From Rhodamnia argentea (lineage: Eukaryota > Streptophyta > Magnoliopsida > Myrtales > Myrtaceae), in the NCBI RefSeq assembly GCF_020921035.1, contig NC_063156.1, positions 1,488,001 to 1,552,000 of the forward strand: a DNA stretch of 64,000 nt. The letters are read 5' to 3'. The notes under the pieces are model-generated. The model did not search any database. It worked only from the letters and a program-made list of their open reading frames with translations, and was not told the DNA's origin. This document shows, piece by piece, positions 1 through 11,837 of this stretch (position 1 is the first letter of the stretch; every line of letters begins with the position of its first letter). Both the position numbers and the translations under genes were made by a program.

Positions 1-84
1 GATACAAAATCCTGAATCTTTCAAATTGCATCAATGAAATGTACATGCATCGGCTAATCAGCATGAATGCAGGATGAAACTTAC

Positions 85-186
85 TCCCTTACGATCACTA
101 GGACGCGGAGCAAGTTCCTTCTTGGTCACGATGTGGCCCTTGTTAAGGCCCACGAAGAGGCCAGTGTTTGGCTGCTTCGGAGCCAT
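85..186 (-). CDS. RPL36: 60S ribosomal protein eL36, first coding exon (partial gene)
   Basis: This 34-codon exon begins [18 protein letters not shown] and continues through the eL36 signature [11 protein letters not shown]. The family protein is about 105-110 aa, so the remaining exons lie left of the window. The exon ends after GGA at a strong donor (GTAAGT, complement of 79-84). An acceptor CAG lies just upstream of the ATG (complement of 190-192), so the leader is probably interrupted by an intron whose donor may be near 603-608 (AG|GTAATG). eL36 is a structural protein of the cytosolic large ribosomal subunit. I chose the start at 186 because it matches the family N-terminus; an in-frame ATG at 240 would add 18 residues that do not look like eL36. 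What is seen is the exon and its splice sites; the identity rests on the well-conserved family sequence. Confidence 0.9.
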
Positions 187-649
187 TTCCTGCTTATCGA
201 AAACACGAACCCACGAATTAGTGCGTGCTTGCAGAATCAATCCTAATCAAAATACGCAGACAGTACGCCTGTGATACACCATGTTAAAGCAGGTGAAATT
301 AGCAAAACCGAAGAGTTGTAAAGAGAAGTTTTTGCCATAGAGTGCCGTGAGGAGACCGACAACAACCCCATTATCATGTGCAAATCCAAGATTTACAGCA
401 AGCAAGCAATCGATGAACGTGGGATGAACCAAAGCTACGCGAGATAAGTAGGATACAGAGACGAATCAAACATCACGAAGCTTATACGTTGAACAACGGA
501 GAGGACAAATCTAATAAACATAGAATCTGAAAACTCAAGCTTTCGATCTTCTGAAGAGTTTTCACTCTTCCTCTGTGAACTCATAAGGTCGACAGCTTGA
601 CATTACCTTTTGGCGGCCTGACAATCTGAGGCGGTCGGCTTGAAGAGGA

Positions 650-690
650 AGAACTAGGGTTAGGCGTTCAGCGTCGCCTTTTATATATCC
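650..690 (-). promoter_or_regulatory. Core promoter of RPL36: TATA box plus telo-box
   Basis: On the minus strand a TATA-like tract ATATATAAAA (complement of 679-688) is followed about 20 bases downstream by AACCCTAG (complement of 654-661). AACCCTA is the telo-box, known to be frequent near the transcription start of plant ribosomal-protein genes. Position and orientation fit the eL36 exon at 186, with a leader intron in between. The start site is inferred at roughly 650-660. Confidence 0.6.
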
Positions 691-2599
691 GCAAAATAGG
701 GCAAGGAGAAGGAGGACTGGGGAGGAGGAAGGGTAAAGTCGTCATTGCACATGTTGAAAGTTAATATTTTGAAAACACCTATTAACCAATACTAAGCATG
801 AAAATTTGTTTGCTCCTGTATGGATACACTACGAAAACGCTCATATCATGTGTGCAAAAAGAAAATATTAAGACGACACGATCATATGACATAGCTGATC
901 CGATTTGAAGTTATTAATAAGTCGCGAAAATAAATTAATAATTTTATTCGGTCGCACAAAGAACATCGAGTATACTTTTGTCAAGATACGCTTGTTTATC
1001 AGCCAAACGTTCTTTTTACGGCTATATTCACTCTCCTTGTCCCTGCAGACAATCCAAATGGATATATGAGTTAATATATGTTTTTTTCGATTGTGTGAAG
1101 TCAAAATATTAACACTCACCACGGGCATGGCGTGTTTTGTGAGAATCAAACCTTTTGGCGCTGGCGTAAGCCACTGTCAGGGATTCGAAACTCTCCCAAC
1201 GCGTTTCCCAAACTTAAGTGGGGGGTCCTTATTGGTGGGCTTCAGGGCAAGCCTCCCTCCGAGTATAGTCGCCGTTGGAAAGGGCAAAGCCCTATTACGA
1301 TTGGCGGATCCTCGATCATAAAATATATATATTAACAAATTTTCCGAGAAACTCAAAAGGATGGCTTTACTTTTGCTATGTCTAAGGAGTATATCACGTT
1401 CAAGAGAGTTGGTTTTACGAATTGCAAATATAGTGGTGATAAAAAAGATAAAGGGTAAAGTCGTCTTTGCTTGTCGAGATTTTTATATTGCAAAAGGCGC
1501 ATTGCTTTATTCGAAATGAAAACTTGTGTTTTTTTTTAAATGACATAAAAACATATGTAATTCATAGAACAAATTTGGTGTGTGTTGCGGGATTTGAATC
1601 GATCGAGAGCGGATGAAGTCGAGACGGGAGAGATGTATAATTTGAGAGATTATGCGGGGAATTATGGAGTTTTATTTTTTTCTTTTCTTTTGTCAAGAGA
1701 AAGATGTCATTCATATATCATAACAATAGTCAAGAGTTATATCTGCCAAGTCTAGTAAATTTCAAATAACTGTTGAACAAAACAAGAGTTAGAAAGCAAA
1801 TAACAAAACACAATCTACACTAGAAGCACACTATCGTTCTTCTAAAACAAATTTGTCACTGTGAAATTTTGGTGGCCGATCATCGGGAATAGCGATGAGC
1901 ACATATCGAAATCTCTCACTTCAATTGCAACGGCTTGAGTGCGCGTTTAATTTCAACGTCCTCATCACATCGTCGTGCAGAAATACCAACATCAATATAT
2001 TGAAAGAACATATATCAAATACATGAATAGAACTTTCAAATCTATATCTAGATCTAAGTTAGGGAGAGTAAAACTCCCAAATATTGACCTAAATCTAAAT
2101 CGAGAGAGGAGAGCGGTCTAATTTCGGAGAGGTTGTGGAGCCACGTCACCACTATCTTCCTCGGCGGCTATCGACCGGACGGATGGCCTAACCGATCTCC
2201 ATGTTCATTCAAGACGAGTTGCAGAAATTTATTTACGCACACAAAATAAAAGCTTCAAAGAGACAAGAGGGAAGCAAGAAGGAAATGGAGAGGGAGGGAG
2301 AGAGATAGCTTGGCGGCTGCGTTTCCAAGAAATGGAATTTGGAGCGTTGAATAGCCAAAATTGAGAGGATTATGCTCTGAATATAGGGGGAACTGATCGG
2401 AAGTAGACCTTTGATTTATGCATAGGGACCACTCTTTTGGTGTTTTGTTCCCGTTTTTTCAAACCCAACCGACGCGAGAGTGGGTGCGGATAATCCATGA
2501 ATTGACCCGGTACTCTTGAAGATTCTTGTATCTAGCTTGTGATTAATGAGCTAAATGGTGGATATGGAGATTGGATCTCCACCTTTGGATCAAAAATAG
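691..2599. other. Intergenic DNA, no gene recognised
   Basis: A/T-rich sequence upstream of RPL36. All open frames are short and match no family I know. A G/C-richer patch near 1140-1320 has no clear structure. Confidence 0.5.
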
Positions 2600-2603
2600 A
2601 ATC

Positions 2604-3112
2604 ATGGATAGCAAGTTTGTTTCACGGAAAATATTTTTTTGAAAAACATTTTCCATAATTTACAATGGAGCTGTTCCTCGACGCCGCCGAGTCCATCACC
2701 AAGGCCACCTTTGCCTTCAACTTCCTCGCTCGCCAACGGTGGCCGCTCGCTCACCAGCTTCGATCGAGGCTGAGCTCGGGACTTGCCGAGACCGGCCGTG
2801 CCTTGAGCTCGCCAGCATACGTCATGGCCGATGGTCGGGCTAAGGAAGGAGGAAGAAGCGGCGAAGGAAGGAAGAGGAAGGAGGAAAAAAGAGAAAATAA
2901 ATTAAAAAAATTTAAAAAGAAAAAAGTAAAATATAATTAAAAAATTATGTACGATGGAAATTTATTTTCCTTACCAAAGAGCTGAAAATATTTTTCAATT
3001 CGTTTTCAGATTTCAGCCAAACACCGGAAAATGTCGCTATTTTCTTAAAAAACGACTTTTCGGAAAACATTTTCCAGAAACGCTTCATTTTTCGAGAAAC
3101 AAACGGAGCCTA
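2604..3112. mobile_element. Inverted-repeat (MITE-like) element, GTTTGTTTC family
   Basis: The left end reads GTTTGTTTCACGGAAAAT followed by GAAAAACATTTTCC. The right end, read on the minus strand, is GTTTGTTTCTCGAAAAAT followed by GGAAAATGTTTTCC, so the termini are imperfect inverted repeats of about 50 bases. Between them lie a GC-rich patch (about 2670-2880) and purine-rich GGAAGGAAGAGG tracts. No transposase frame is present, so this would be non-autonomous. Shorter relatives occur near 36190-36360 and 51180-51385. The exact ends and target-site duplication are not clear. Confidence 0.6.
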
Positions 3113-3589
3113 AATAAATATACTCCCCATTTGAATTATCCGAGCAATAAAAATCTTCGTGAAAGCTCTCTCTCTCTCTCTCAAGAATTCTCTATCTTGC
3201 ACGGTTCACAATCGCAAGTATATCCGTTACATAATATGAATCGACCTGAATTAGAGATTGCACGACGCAAGGGCATATTCTAACCTTTTCAATAACGAGT
3301 TCTGCCCGAATAGAACTTGGGGCTGCCTTTGACCCATGGATTCTTCAAGACAGGATTAGGGAGGTCGAGGGATATGTCAATTGGATTACATTTCTTCCAT
3401 GTCGGAAAACACCATCTGTTTCGTCGAATGCTACCTATCCTAGTCGATCAAATGTCGAGGAAGAAGAACTAGGTTTATATATCTGAGAGTCGCTTCCATA
3501 GATCGGGGATAATAACGACTTAAATAGTCCATAAATTGTGGCTTAATTTGTAATGTGATGGTTAAAATTTTAATTTGTTCAATGTAGTT

Positions 3590-3740
3590 TGTGAATTTTT
3601 GGTACGAGTTCAATCTAATTCTTACTACATGAAAATATTCAATGTCGTCGCTTGATTAATTCCAATTCAGAGAAAATATTAAACATTTTCATGCAATTCG
3701 GGGATTAGATTCAACTCGTACCAAAAGTTCATGGCTGGGA
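3590..3740. repeat. Small inverted repeat
   Basis: The segment with TTTTGGTACGAGTTCAATCT near 3596 returns in inverted form as AGATTCAACTCGTACCAAAA near 3706-3726, separated by about 80 bases. This is foldback or MITE-like structure. A GC-rich stretch follows (3740-4080) that resembles the cores of the larger elements elsewhere in the window. Confidence 0.5.
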
Positions 3741-4465
3741 AACTTCGCAGAGGAGGTCAAGGGATGCCATCAAAGCATCACTGCTGGTCGTGAGACATCG
3801 ACAACCTTCATCAAGGGTCACTTGATGCCAAGGAACTTCGCCTGGGATCATGCGACATCGGGGACTCCATAATATGAAGCTTAAGAGAGCCACGTGCTGG
3901 AAATCTTGTGAGCGGTCTCATACCTAGATCCAGCCTAGTGATTGAACGCTCGTGCGTCGTGGCGACAACGGGGTCTTGGCCGGGGCCACACAGCCTCGTC
4001 GTCACAATGTCGCGTCGCTTGAGCTCGCTCGGCCAAGCATCGTGTCGCTCGATCAACATCATCGCTTTCGACATTACTAGAACAGTGGATGAGAAATTTG
4101 GTAACAATTCGAAAACTAGAAAGTCTTTTCTTAGCATTTAGTAATACTATCATTCTCCTTCATCGAGTAAGAAAATCCATGAAACGGGTAAAAATGAGTA
4201 ACTCATTTACCAAAGTTTATCTTTTGACTTATAATTTTGTATCTTTCATTTCGGGACGCAGAAAGATATAATATTTGGGCCCCACCAATTCAAAAGAACA
4301 AAAACGCAAATTTTACTGAAGCTTGCTGAGGAATCATCTGGATCTTTTTCTTTAAAAGGACGAAAATGCCCATGAACCCGTTACGGAAGGACGTGGGCTT
4401 TTCTGGGTAAGGGGGAGTGTCATGAGAAAAGCCAGTTCATCCCCCCCTACATTCAAAATGAACGA

Positions 4466-4473
4466 AACGGCTA
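4466..4473 (+). promoter_or_regulatory. Candidate MSA (mitosis-specific activator) core upstream of kinesin-10
   Basis: AACGGCTA lies 190 bases upstream of the kinesin ATG. AACGG followed by two pyrimidines and A is the core of the MSA element, which MYB3R factors bind in G2/M-phase plant promoters, including mitotic kinesins. An inverted CCGTT lies at about 4378. The motif is short, so chance occurrence is possible. Confidence 0.35.
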
Positions 4474-4655
4474 CTTCCCCCCGAGAATTCTCAGAGGTCG
4501 ACGCCTCCCAATTTGGCTTCTCAGCGCTTTGAATTCCCCCCAGAAATCTCTTGAATTCCGCATCCCTCCGGTCTCGATTTCGTATGCTGTCGATCGCGCA
4601 TTCGAGGTTTCGGGTCTCTCGGTCTGATTTTGGCGGCGAGGTGGAGAAGACGAAG

Positions 4656-7600
4656 ATGAGCTCGAAACCCTCTCTGAAGATCCGAGTCGTCGCGAAAATC
4701 AGAGGCCATGCGGATCGAGAGACCAAACGTTGGATCTCTGTCCACAAGCCTAGCGGAGAGGACTCGGAGACTGTCGCCTTGTCTTTTGACGCTCAATCTG
4801 CTAGGTACTCTCAGTCTCTCTGCGTGCGTGCGTGTGTCTGCCTGCCGATTTTTTTTGCGTTTTTTTGTTGCGATTTTACGTTTCCTGTACGTGAATTGAT
4901 GAAAGGAAGCTAGTGATGGTTAGGAGTCTTTTACTCCACGACTACTGTGTCCAGATTGATGTGGGATCCTGTTGACGATGCTAATTTTCTTCTGTTTGAA
5001 TTGCTGAGGATAGTGGAAGTCATTTGTGCACAAATATACACACACTATGCGAAACTATTGTCGGTCGAGAATGAGGGAAGACGATATCTATGTTATGAGA
5101 TTAGGCTTATTTTTAGTTTCCCTGAGAATGGAAAAATTGGAGCCGGTGGTTAGATTGTGACGGGGGAATGACAAGTTGAAAGGCTTTCCCTAGTCTTGAA
5201 GAGGGGAATTTATGAGAGAGAAGTAAGGTTTACATATCCTATCTAATGTCCATGAACTTTTAGCATGTGTCAAGAAGATTAGCATTTAGATTTCCAGGAC
5301 CGGATTATGCAGATAATGCTGAAATAGCCAGTCATCTTCACTTTCTTCTAGTAATATGTGGAATTGGATGGGCTAATCACCCTTCTATTGCAGTAAAAAA
5401 GAATCCCATCAAGTGCACTACTGCTACGAGCCTAATGAAGACAATGATAAGATATACATCAGAGAGATCAAGCCTTTTATATCAGAAGTTTTTGATGGTC
5501 ATAATTTCACTACCATTGCTTATGGGGCTAGAGGCAGCGGAAAGACATGCTTAATTCAGGTTAGATTTGATAGCTTTAATGTTTTTGGCCGTATTATTCA
5601 CAAATTTTAGTTCTAGCATATGCTGTGGTTATTGATATGTCTATCTTGAAGGGCTCGGGGGAGAGCCCAGGCTTGACTGCACTAGCGATTGAAGACATTA
5701 CTGAAAAAGCTGAAAGATTGGAGAGACTAGTTACAATATCATTCTATGAGATTTACCAAGAGCAGGTCTATGATCTGCTGAAATCAGAAAGGGCAGCTGT
5801 TTCAATACTTGAAGATGCCCAAGGAAAAATAAAATTGAAGGGACTTTCTCAGGCATGTCCTCTTTGTAATTAGAGAATTAGGATGTGAATTTGTGACTTG
5901 ATGTTGGCCAACTTCATTTCTTTGTGCATGTTCCGTAATATTCAGGTTCCCATAAAGACTGGCGCAGAATTTCGCAAGCTTTATTTTGGCGGTTGCAATT
6001 CCAACAGAACACTCAACAAGACGGCTTATGAACTTCCTAAAAGAAGCCATAGGGGCTTAATTATTCACGTCACATCTCTTGTTGAAAACACAGATGCACC
6101 TCTTGTTGGCAAACTGAATTTTGTTGACTTGACAGGTTTGGTTCACGCTTTTATTGTAATCCCCAAGTTCTTTAGCAAGTATAAACTGTGCTTCCCTTTG
6201 ACTTTGTCTTTATCAGGTTATGAGGACCCTCGCAGGAAAAGTAACGACGGCCTTAGCTTTGTGGAGAAGAGTAAAATTAACAAGTCACTATATGCGCTAC
6301 AAAATGTTCTTCATGCTTTGAATGCTAATGAAAATCATGTTCCTTTCCGGGAAAGCAAAGTCACTCGCCTGTTGCAAGATTCACTTGGAGGCTTAAATAA
6401 TAGGCTCACAGTCATAGCTTGCTTGGTGAGCCTGGTTGCTTCTTTGCTCTGTTTACATGTCTCATTTGCATTATTTACTTATGATAACTAGTCAATAAAT
6501 TATTCTTAATTTGCTCCTACAGAACCCATTATTTTGCCAAGATTCCATTTACATTACCAGTTTAGCTTCTCGGATTTGTCAAGGAAGTCATCAGATTGCA
6601 ATGGAATCTGCAAAGAAGGGCAAAACTTTTGAAAAACCAGTAGTGATATCCTCATCTAAGGTTAGAATCTCACAAAGTGCTTCTGGAAAGCAAATCAGGT
6701 CTCGGGTTGGTCTTCTTCGAAAGAATGCCAGTTGTAAATCAATCATGAAGGGAAAGTAAGTTGATGTTTTCCTTTTTATTCTTATGACTGTCTAAAATTC
6801 ATGTGGATCTTTATTTAAGGGGTATACATGGTTTTTTCTTCTTGCTGTGAAGGAAACTATTTGGCGAGACAAATGACATGAATAATGATGTGAAGGTACT
6901 TGACCTTCTCTTTTATATGTAAATGAAGTAGTTTATCACTTTTATCTAAACTGGCAGCTGAACAAGAATGGTTCTTTTATGGCAAGAGAGAAGAGTATCT
7001 ATTTGTAGACAAGAATGTCTAAGAATCTCACCTCTCTAATGAGCATTTTGGGTCTTGCGTATGGATTGAAGTTGACTCAACCATTTCTTTTCTCCAATAA
7101 ACCTTTGCTTTATGGCCATATTGCAGGCTAGCTCAAACACAGCTGTTGCTTCAACCGTTGAAGCTGGAGCACAAGAAGAGGTTACTTCTTTCTACATATT
7201 TCAAACAAACATATTTCTTGAGAAACATTGGTTTCCTTATCTAGTATTTTCATATATTGCAGGAAACTTCTGTATCTGCCGATGCTTCATCTTTTGAATC
7301 TTTGATGCATGGAGATGTTAGTAACCCCAAGTCTTTTGAGGTTTGAGGTTAAGAGCATATTGTTTTATAACTTAGTTCATGTCCTGATAATTTCAGGAAA
7401 AGTCCGGCTTCAGTGTTACCAAGAGTATGGTCTCATCAGAGAAGGTAATTGAGTTTTTGCTTTTTCAATGTCATTTTATGTGATTTAATTTATAAAACGT
7501 CATGAAAGATTTCTTTTTCAACAGCAAATTTCCTCTACGGTGTTGCAACATACCTTGGAAAACACTGAACCACAAAACGGGGTAATTTACATGTCAACAT

Positions 7601-8954
7601 TGTTTTCAGAAATCCTTCGAGGAAGAAAATATATGTATACATTCTCTTTTGTGTTTTAGGATGTTTCTCATCACTGCGAAGAAAATCAAGAGGAGGTTAG
7701 CTCTAATCTCAGTTGTAGAGAGGAAGCATTGCCTCTTCCAAATAGAGGTACAAATGCATTCCTTCAACTGATAGTATTCAGTTATAATTTCCCATATACT
7801 GATGGTCCTTTTTCTGAAAACATGCAGGTAGTATGGGTAAGGAAAATTGGAAATTTTTCGTCAATGAAGGTGGATCGCCACCATTAACTGCCAGATTGCA
7901 GGAGCTATCAAACAGCTTGAAGCTATTGTATTCCTCAACTCCATGCGTGAAGATGCCAAATGAGAATGTGGAAGCTCTGGAGCCAAAAACTCCAATAATT
8001 GACTCAAATGTCCAAGGAAATGAGGGAAAAAACATTGCTAACACAAATAGTCCTTGGGCTGCTTCTAGGACATGCTACCCGGCAACAAAGGTCACATTCA
8101 TCAACTCTATCCAATAAAGAAAAAGAGTGTATCTCACTGCTCAAATTCTGAATTTTTATTTTGCTAATTCACCTTCTAAAATTTTTCATGCAGAATTCCC
8201 TCATTCAAGAATATCTAAGGATTTTCAACAGTGCTAGCAAGTGAGTAAAGTATACATTTGTTTCTCTGAATAGAAAAAACTCTAGATTTGTGGTAACTAC
8301 TTGAGCCACGAAACGGTCAGACAAATTTTGAAAAATAGAACTGCACTATTTCTCAGCTGTTGGGAACAATTTTTTTTTTCATCTCAGCAATTTAGAATTG
8401 TGGACTTATGCTTGTCTCCATTTCTTCGATTTTTGTCAGGGAAGAGTTGAAGGGACTAAGGGTAAGGAATTTATTTTACAGAAAATGATTACTCTAAATT
8501 TTGTCAAGTAAGCTGCATGAATTGAACTTCTTAATTCAGGGAATCGGGGAGAAGAGAGCTACCTCCATTCTTCAACTTCGCGAAAAATCTCTGGAGCCAT
8601 TTAAGAGTGTAAGTACTTTTTGTTGTTGCAAATGTTCATTCAGAAAATTTGATTGCACATCGTCTGTATATCTATTTTGATGTGATGCTCGATTGAACAA
8701 TTTCTTTGGTCTGGCCATTATCGTCTGTCAGGTTCCAAGTGATTTAATGAGTGATAATAACTTTTATATTTGATTTCAGCTTGACGATCTTGGTAGTGTT
8801 GGACTTTCAGCAAAGCAGGTATGTCTTTCCGAGTCACCTTGTCCCCGTGCCAAATATGACAATTGAATCAAAGGAAAGATTAATTAAACGGAAGCTGATT
8901 CTACAAAGTGTTATTCATGTCACATAGGTGAAGAAGATGCTGGCAATAAAGTAG
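4656..8954 (+). CDS. Kinesin-like motor protein, kinesin-10 (KIN-10B/C-type), 18 exons
   Basis: Coding exons: 4656-4804, 5394-5559, 5652-5852, 5946-6135, 6217-6425, 6523-6755, 6853-6895, 7127-7180, 7263-7316, 7397-7444, 7525-7581, 7660-7747, 7828-8090, 8194-8240, 8440-8461, 8540-8608, 8780-8818 and 8928-8954. They sum to 1959 nt, giving 652 aa, with phase closing throughout. The N-terminal motor has KIRVVAKIRG, a P-loop GARGSGKT (residues 94-101), a reduced switch I (KRSH, about 204-207), switch II DLTGYED (233-239), then INKSLYALQNVLHAL and VPFRESKVTRLLQDSLGG. The C-terminus (about 604-650) is a helix-hairpin-helix, GLRGIGEKRA then LDDLGSVGLSAKQ, as in Kid/kinesin-10 chromokinesins. The likely role is microtubule-based movement during division, possibly with DNA contact; this is inferred from family. 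Upstream in-frame ATGs (4551, 4584) would lengthen the N-terminus; 4656 fits the family best. Intron 3 uses a GC donor. Confidence 0.88.
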
Positions 8955-8999
8955 AGTGCACCGACCATTCCTTGTGTGCAAGATAAATCTTCTATTGGC

Positions 9000-11290
9000 G
9001 ACAAGTGTTGCCTCAAAACCGGGTTTATCCGTGCGGAGCTTGTTGTGTGATATGTATTGTAGCATGTCCTCATGCGATCATGGTGATGATTCAGGATGTA
9101 AGGGGAAAGACAACTCATGGTGTTGTGTTGTTGTGTTCTTGCTTTTGGATGGGCTGCAAAGATGACCCACCATCACGAGCGGACACTTGATTTAGGTTTT
9201 CCATAAAAGGGCCGGCGAATTAGAAAGAATTAAGTTTCAATTCTCAGGCTAATAGTGAGAGGGAACTATGTGTCATGGGCCGACATTTGAGGGTCATCCC
9301 TGCAGTGAGTTAAAGCAAGAGAGGCCCTTGGATTACAATCGTTGATGTCTATCTCATTTGATATTAACAACTGACAATAAATGGAAATGTTCTTGAGAGA
9401 TGGACAATTACAGTATGGTCCGCCCTTGAGAATATTTTAGAGAGTCTTAGAAAATCTTAGGAAACCGTCGGTTGCTAAGGCACAACAAGTCTTGAGGATC
9501 TTCTCGGTCACATGAACGACCGGTCCGGCTATAAACCCTTGCGTCCGTAACATATGCATGAGCCCTTCTAATTACAATCGTAAATCTTTCGTTGATGTAA
9601 TGGTGAAGATATAATCTCCCTCATGACCTGAAAATATATATAATCTCCCTTATTCCATATGCCCATTAAATTCAAAGCACCAAAGGAGTGGTCCATCTAC
9701 ATAAGAATATCCAGTTTCTGAATTACTTTTGGCCTTGAATGATGCTGGCAATTCACGCATCTGTCCAATGGAAAAAGTACCGTGTTTTAAAGTATCCATC
9801 AGTTCTGAGAGTAACTTACTCATTAGCACATTCTACATCTTAAACCATATTCCAATCATTCCTTCAAAATAGCGCTGTACGGGACTTCATGTTTATTCCT
9901 CTTAACACAGTGGAAGAGTTCTACAGATGCACCCCTCCACATCTTGCTGATTCGCAAAGACACAAATATATTCAGCATGTGAATCAATTCAGATCTGTCA
10001 TCTTGACGGCTGTTATCTTCTACTTCAAATCACAAGTCCCAAGAATCTCTCACTCAAGCGCTCAAACGGTGCAAACGTAGCAATCAGGCACAGTATCACT
10101 AACATAATAAAAAATATTCAATAGTTGCAAAGCGCCACGTCAATCGCTGACTTGACATTCATTTTTTACTTAAATCCAATAGTAGATTGACAAATGCTTG
10201 CTGAGTTAGTATATATATATAGAGCACCATTCCATCCGGCCATTGTTGTCTCCTTCCCTTCCGGCAACCTCCTCCATCACAGAACACCACCCCGTCTGAT
10301 CACCATCCATCTCCATCCTTCTGGTGTCGCTTTCAATCGGCCCAAACTACACCTTCGTTATTGCTACAATGAAGGCGAGCAACGAAAGTCCATATCTGGT
10401 CACCAAATCCACTCCTCAATCGGATCCGCCTACACTACTGCACATCCACGTTGATCACCCTTCTGTCGTCTTTCCTCGTCCATGATCATTGCTTGCTCGT
10501 CCATGGCCGCAACAGACCTGGAGCCATAGTCAAATCTGGAACCATGCAGACCACCCCTCGGTCTTCCTTCCTAGTCCATGGCTAGGCCGCAACAAACCTT
10601 GCAGCCATGGCCGTGTTCGAGTCAGATTTGAAGGCACCGGCCATGGACGACAGAGAACTTCCAGATCTGGCAAAAACCCTGGATGGAGGTGAGCACTAAG
10701 ACTGCTAATAGCAACGGCGTAGGGAGGCCTGGTTACTCGACCTTTGTGGGCTCTTGGTGGCTGCAATGGCAGATAGAGGAAGAGAGAGATGGACTGAAAT
10801 TTTTGATTTCTTTATGTAATTCCACGTCAGTATTACATGTCACTAATTGGCTAGGAGTGAAAAAATGCACGCCATGTCAGCTAATGACGCGTCACTCGCA
10901 AACCACAGAAAAGAAGAGAGTATCGCATAAATAAGAGAAGACAAGGAGATACTAAATTGTCTAAATATACATCCACATTTGCAAAAGAATAATGACTTTA
11001 TTGGAAAAATGTCCACTCTACGGCTAATGTCCTTAAAGAAAGCCATGAGGGGGCCGAAGACAAGAAGTAAATCTGGTATGAAAACACCATCATGACATCA
11101 GCGACAACAAGAACGCTTTGTCCCTCTGTGTGTGCTCGGCCAAATTGTGTAAGAGAAAAGGAAAGGGATCATTATTGGAATTGACAATTCCTAGCAAGCA
11201 CATGATCCAGCCAAAGATCATGTATAAACTACAAACCAACCCAATAACAGAAGTAAAAAAAAGATATATAAGCAACATCTGCTTAAACTG
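9000..11290. other. Kinesin-10 3' region and intergenic DNA
   Basis: After the kinesin stop there is about 2.3 kb without a recognisable gene. The first few hundred bases are probably its 3' UTR. A C-rich stretch at 10230-10650 holds short frames with no recognised family and may be an old repeat. Confidence 0.4.
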
Positions 11291-11359
11291 CACATCAAAA
11301 CTTCGAAATACTTCCTCTGCTTTCCCGGTTTCTCATCTTCACCTTTTCTCTGACATCCA

Positions 11360-11472
11360 CTATGCCCACAGGACGATGACGGGGCTCTGGTGATGGCAAA
11401 CTAGGTATGCATGCTGGCACACTACCCACACCAGAGTATTCGAACTCCTCTCCATTGCAAGAGCAACATAGC
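11360..11472 (-). other. Possible alternative last exon of the SKP1-like gene
   Basis: A good acceptor (AAATGCAG, complement of 11473-11480) would join in phase with a strong donor GTATGT (complement of 11963-11968) inside the last SKP1-like exon. This gives 36 further residues to a stop at 11360-11362. A different frame of the same stretch stays open to 11295 and is proline-rich. Which frame is used, if either, cannot be decided from sequence alone. Confidence 0.25.
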
Positions 11473-11837
11473 CTGCATTTGCAGTAGCTCAAACAAGAAA
11501 AGGAGGCGACAATTCTGATCACTGAAAAACAACCATCTCTCTTCCACCAATTATCTTCGATCCAAACCTGCTCAAATCCATGAAGAATATAATTCAATGC
11601 TTTTCTTTGGCAGGAGCCATGTAGAAAAATGTAAAAGTACAGTAAAATCTAATAAGACGCAAACTTGCTTCCCATATAAGTCCCCAAGCCCCTAGCTTCA
11701 GAATAAGTCAAAACTTACACGGCCCACTCACCATCCCACCCACCCACACACACACACACACAGGTACTGCCCAAACTCTAAATAAGTTGAGACCGGACAA
11801 GTGAATGCTAAATCACACACGATAGTGAAAAGAGGAG

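Noticed and set aside
2665-2940. 91-codon plus-strand frame
   Set aside because: It lies inside an inverted-repeat element and its lysine/glutamate tail is translated purine-rich repeat.
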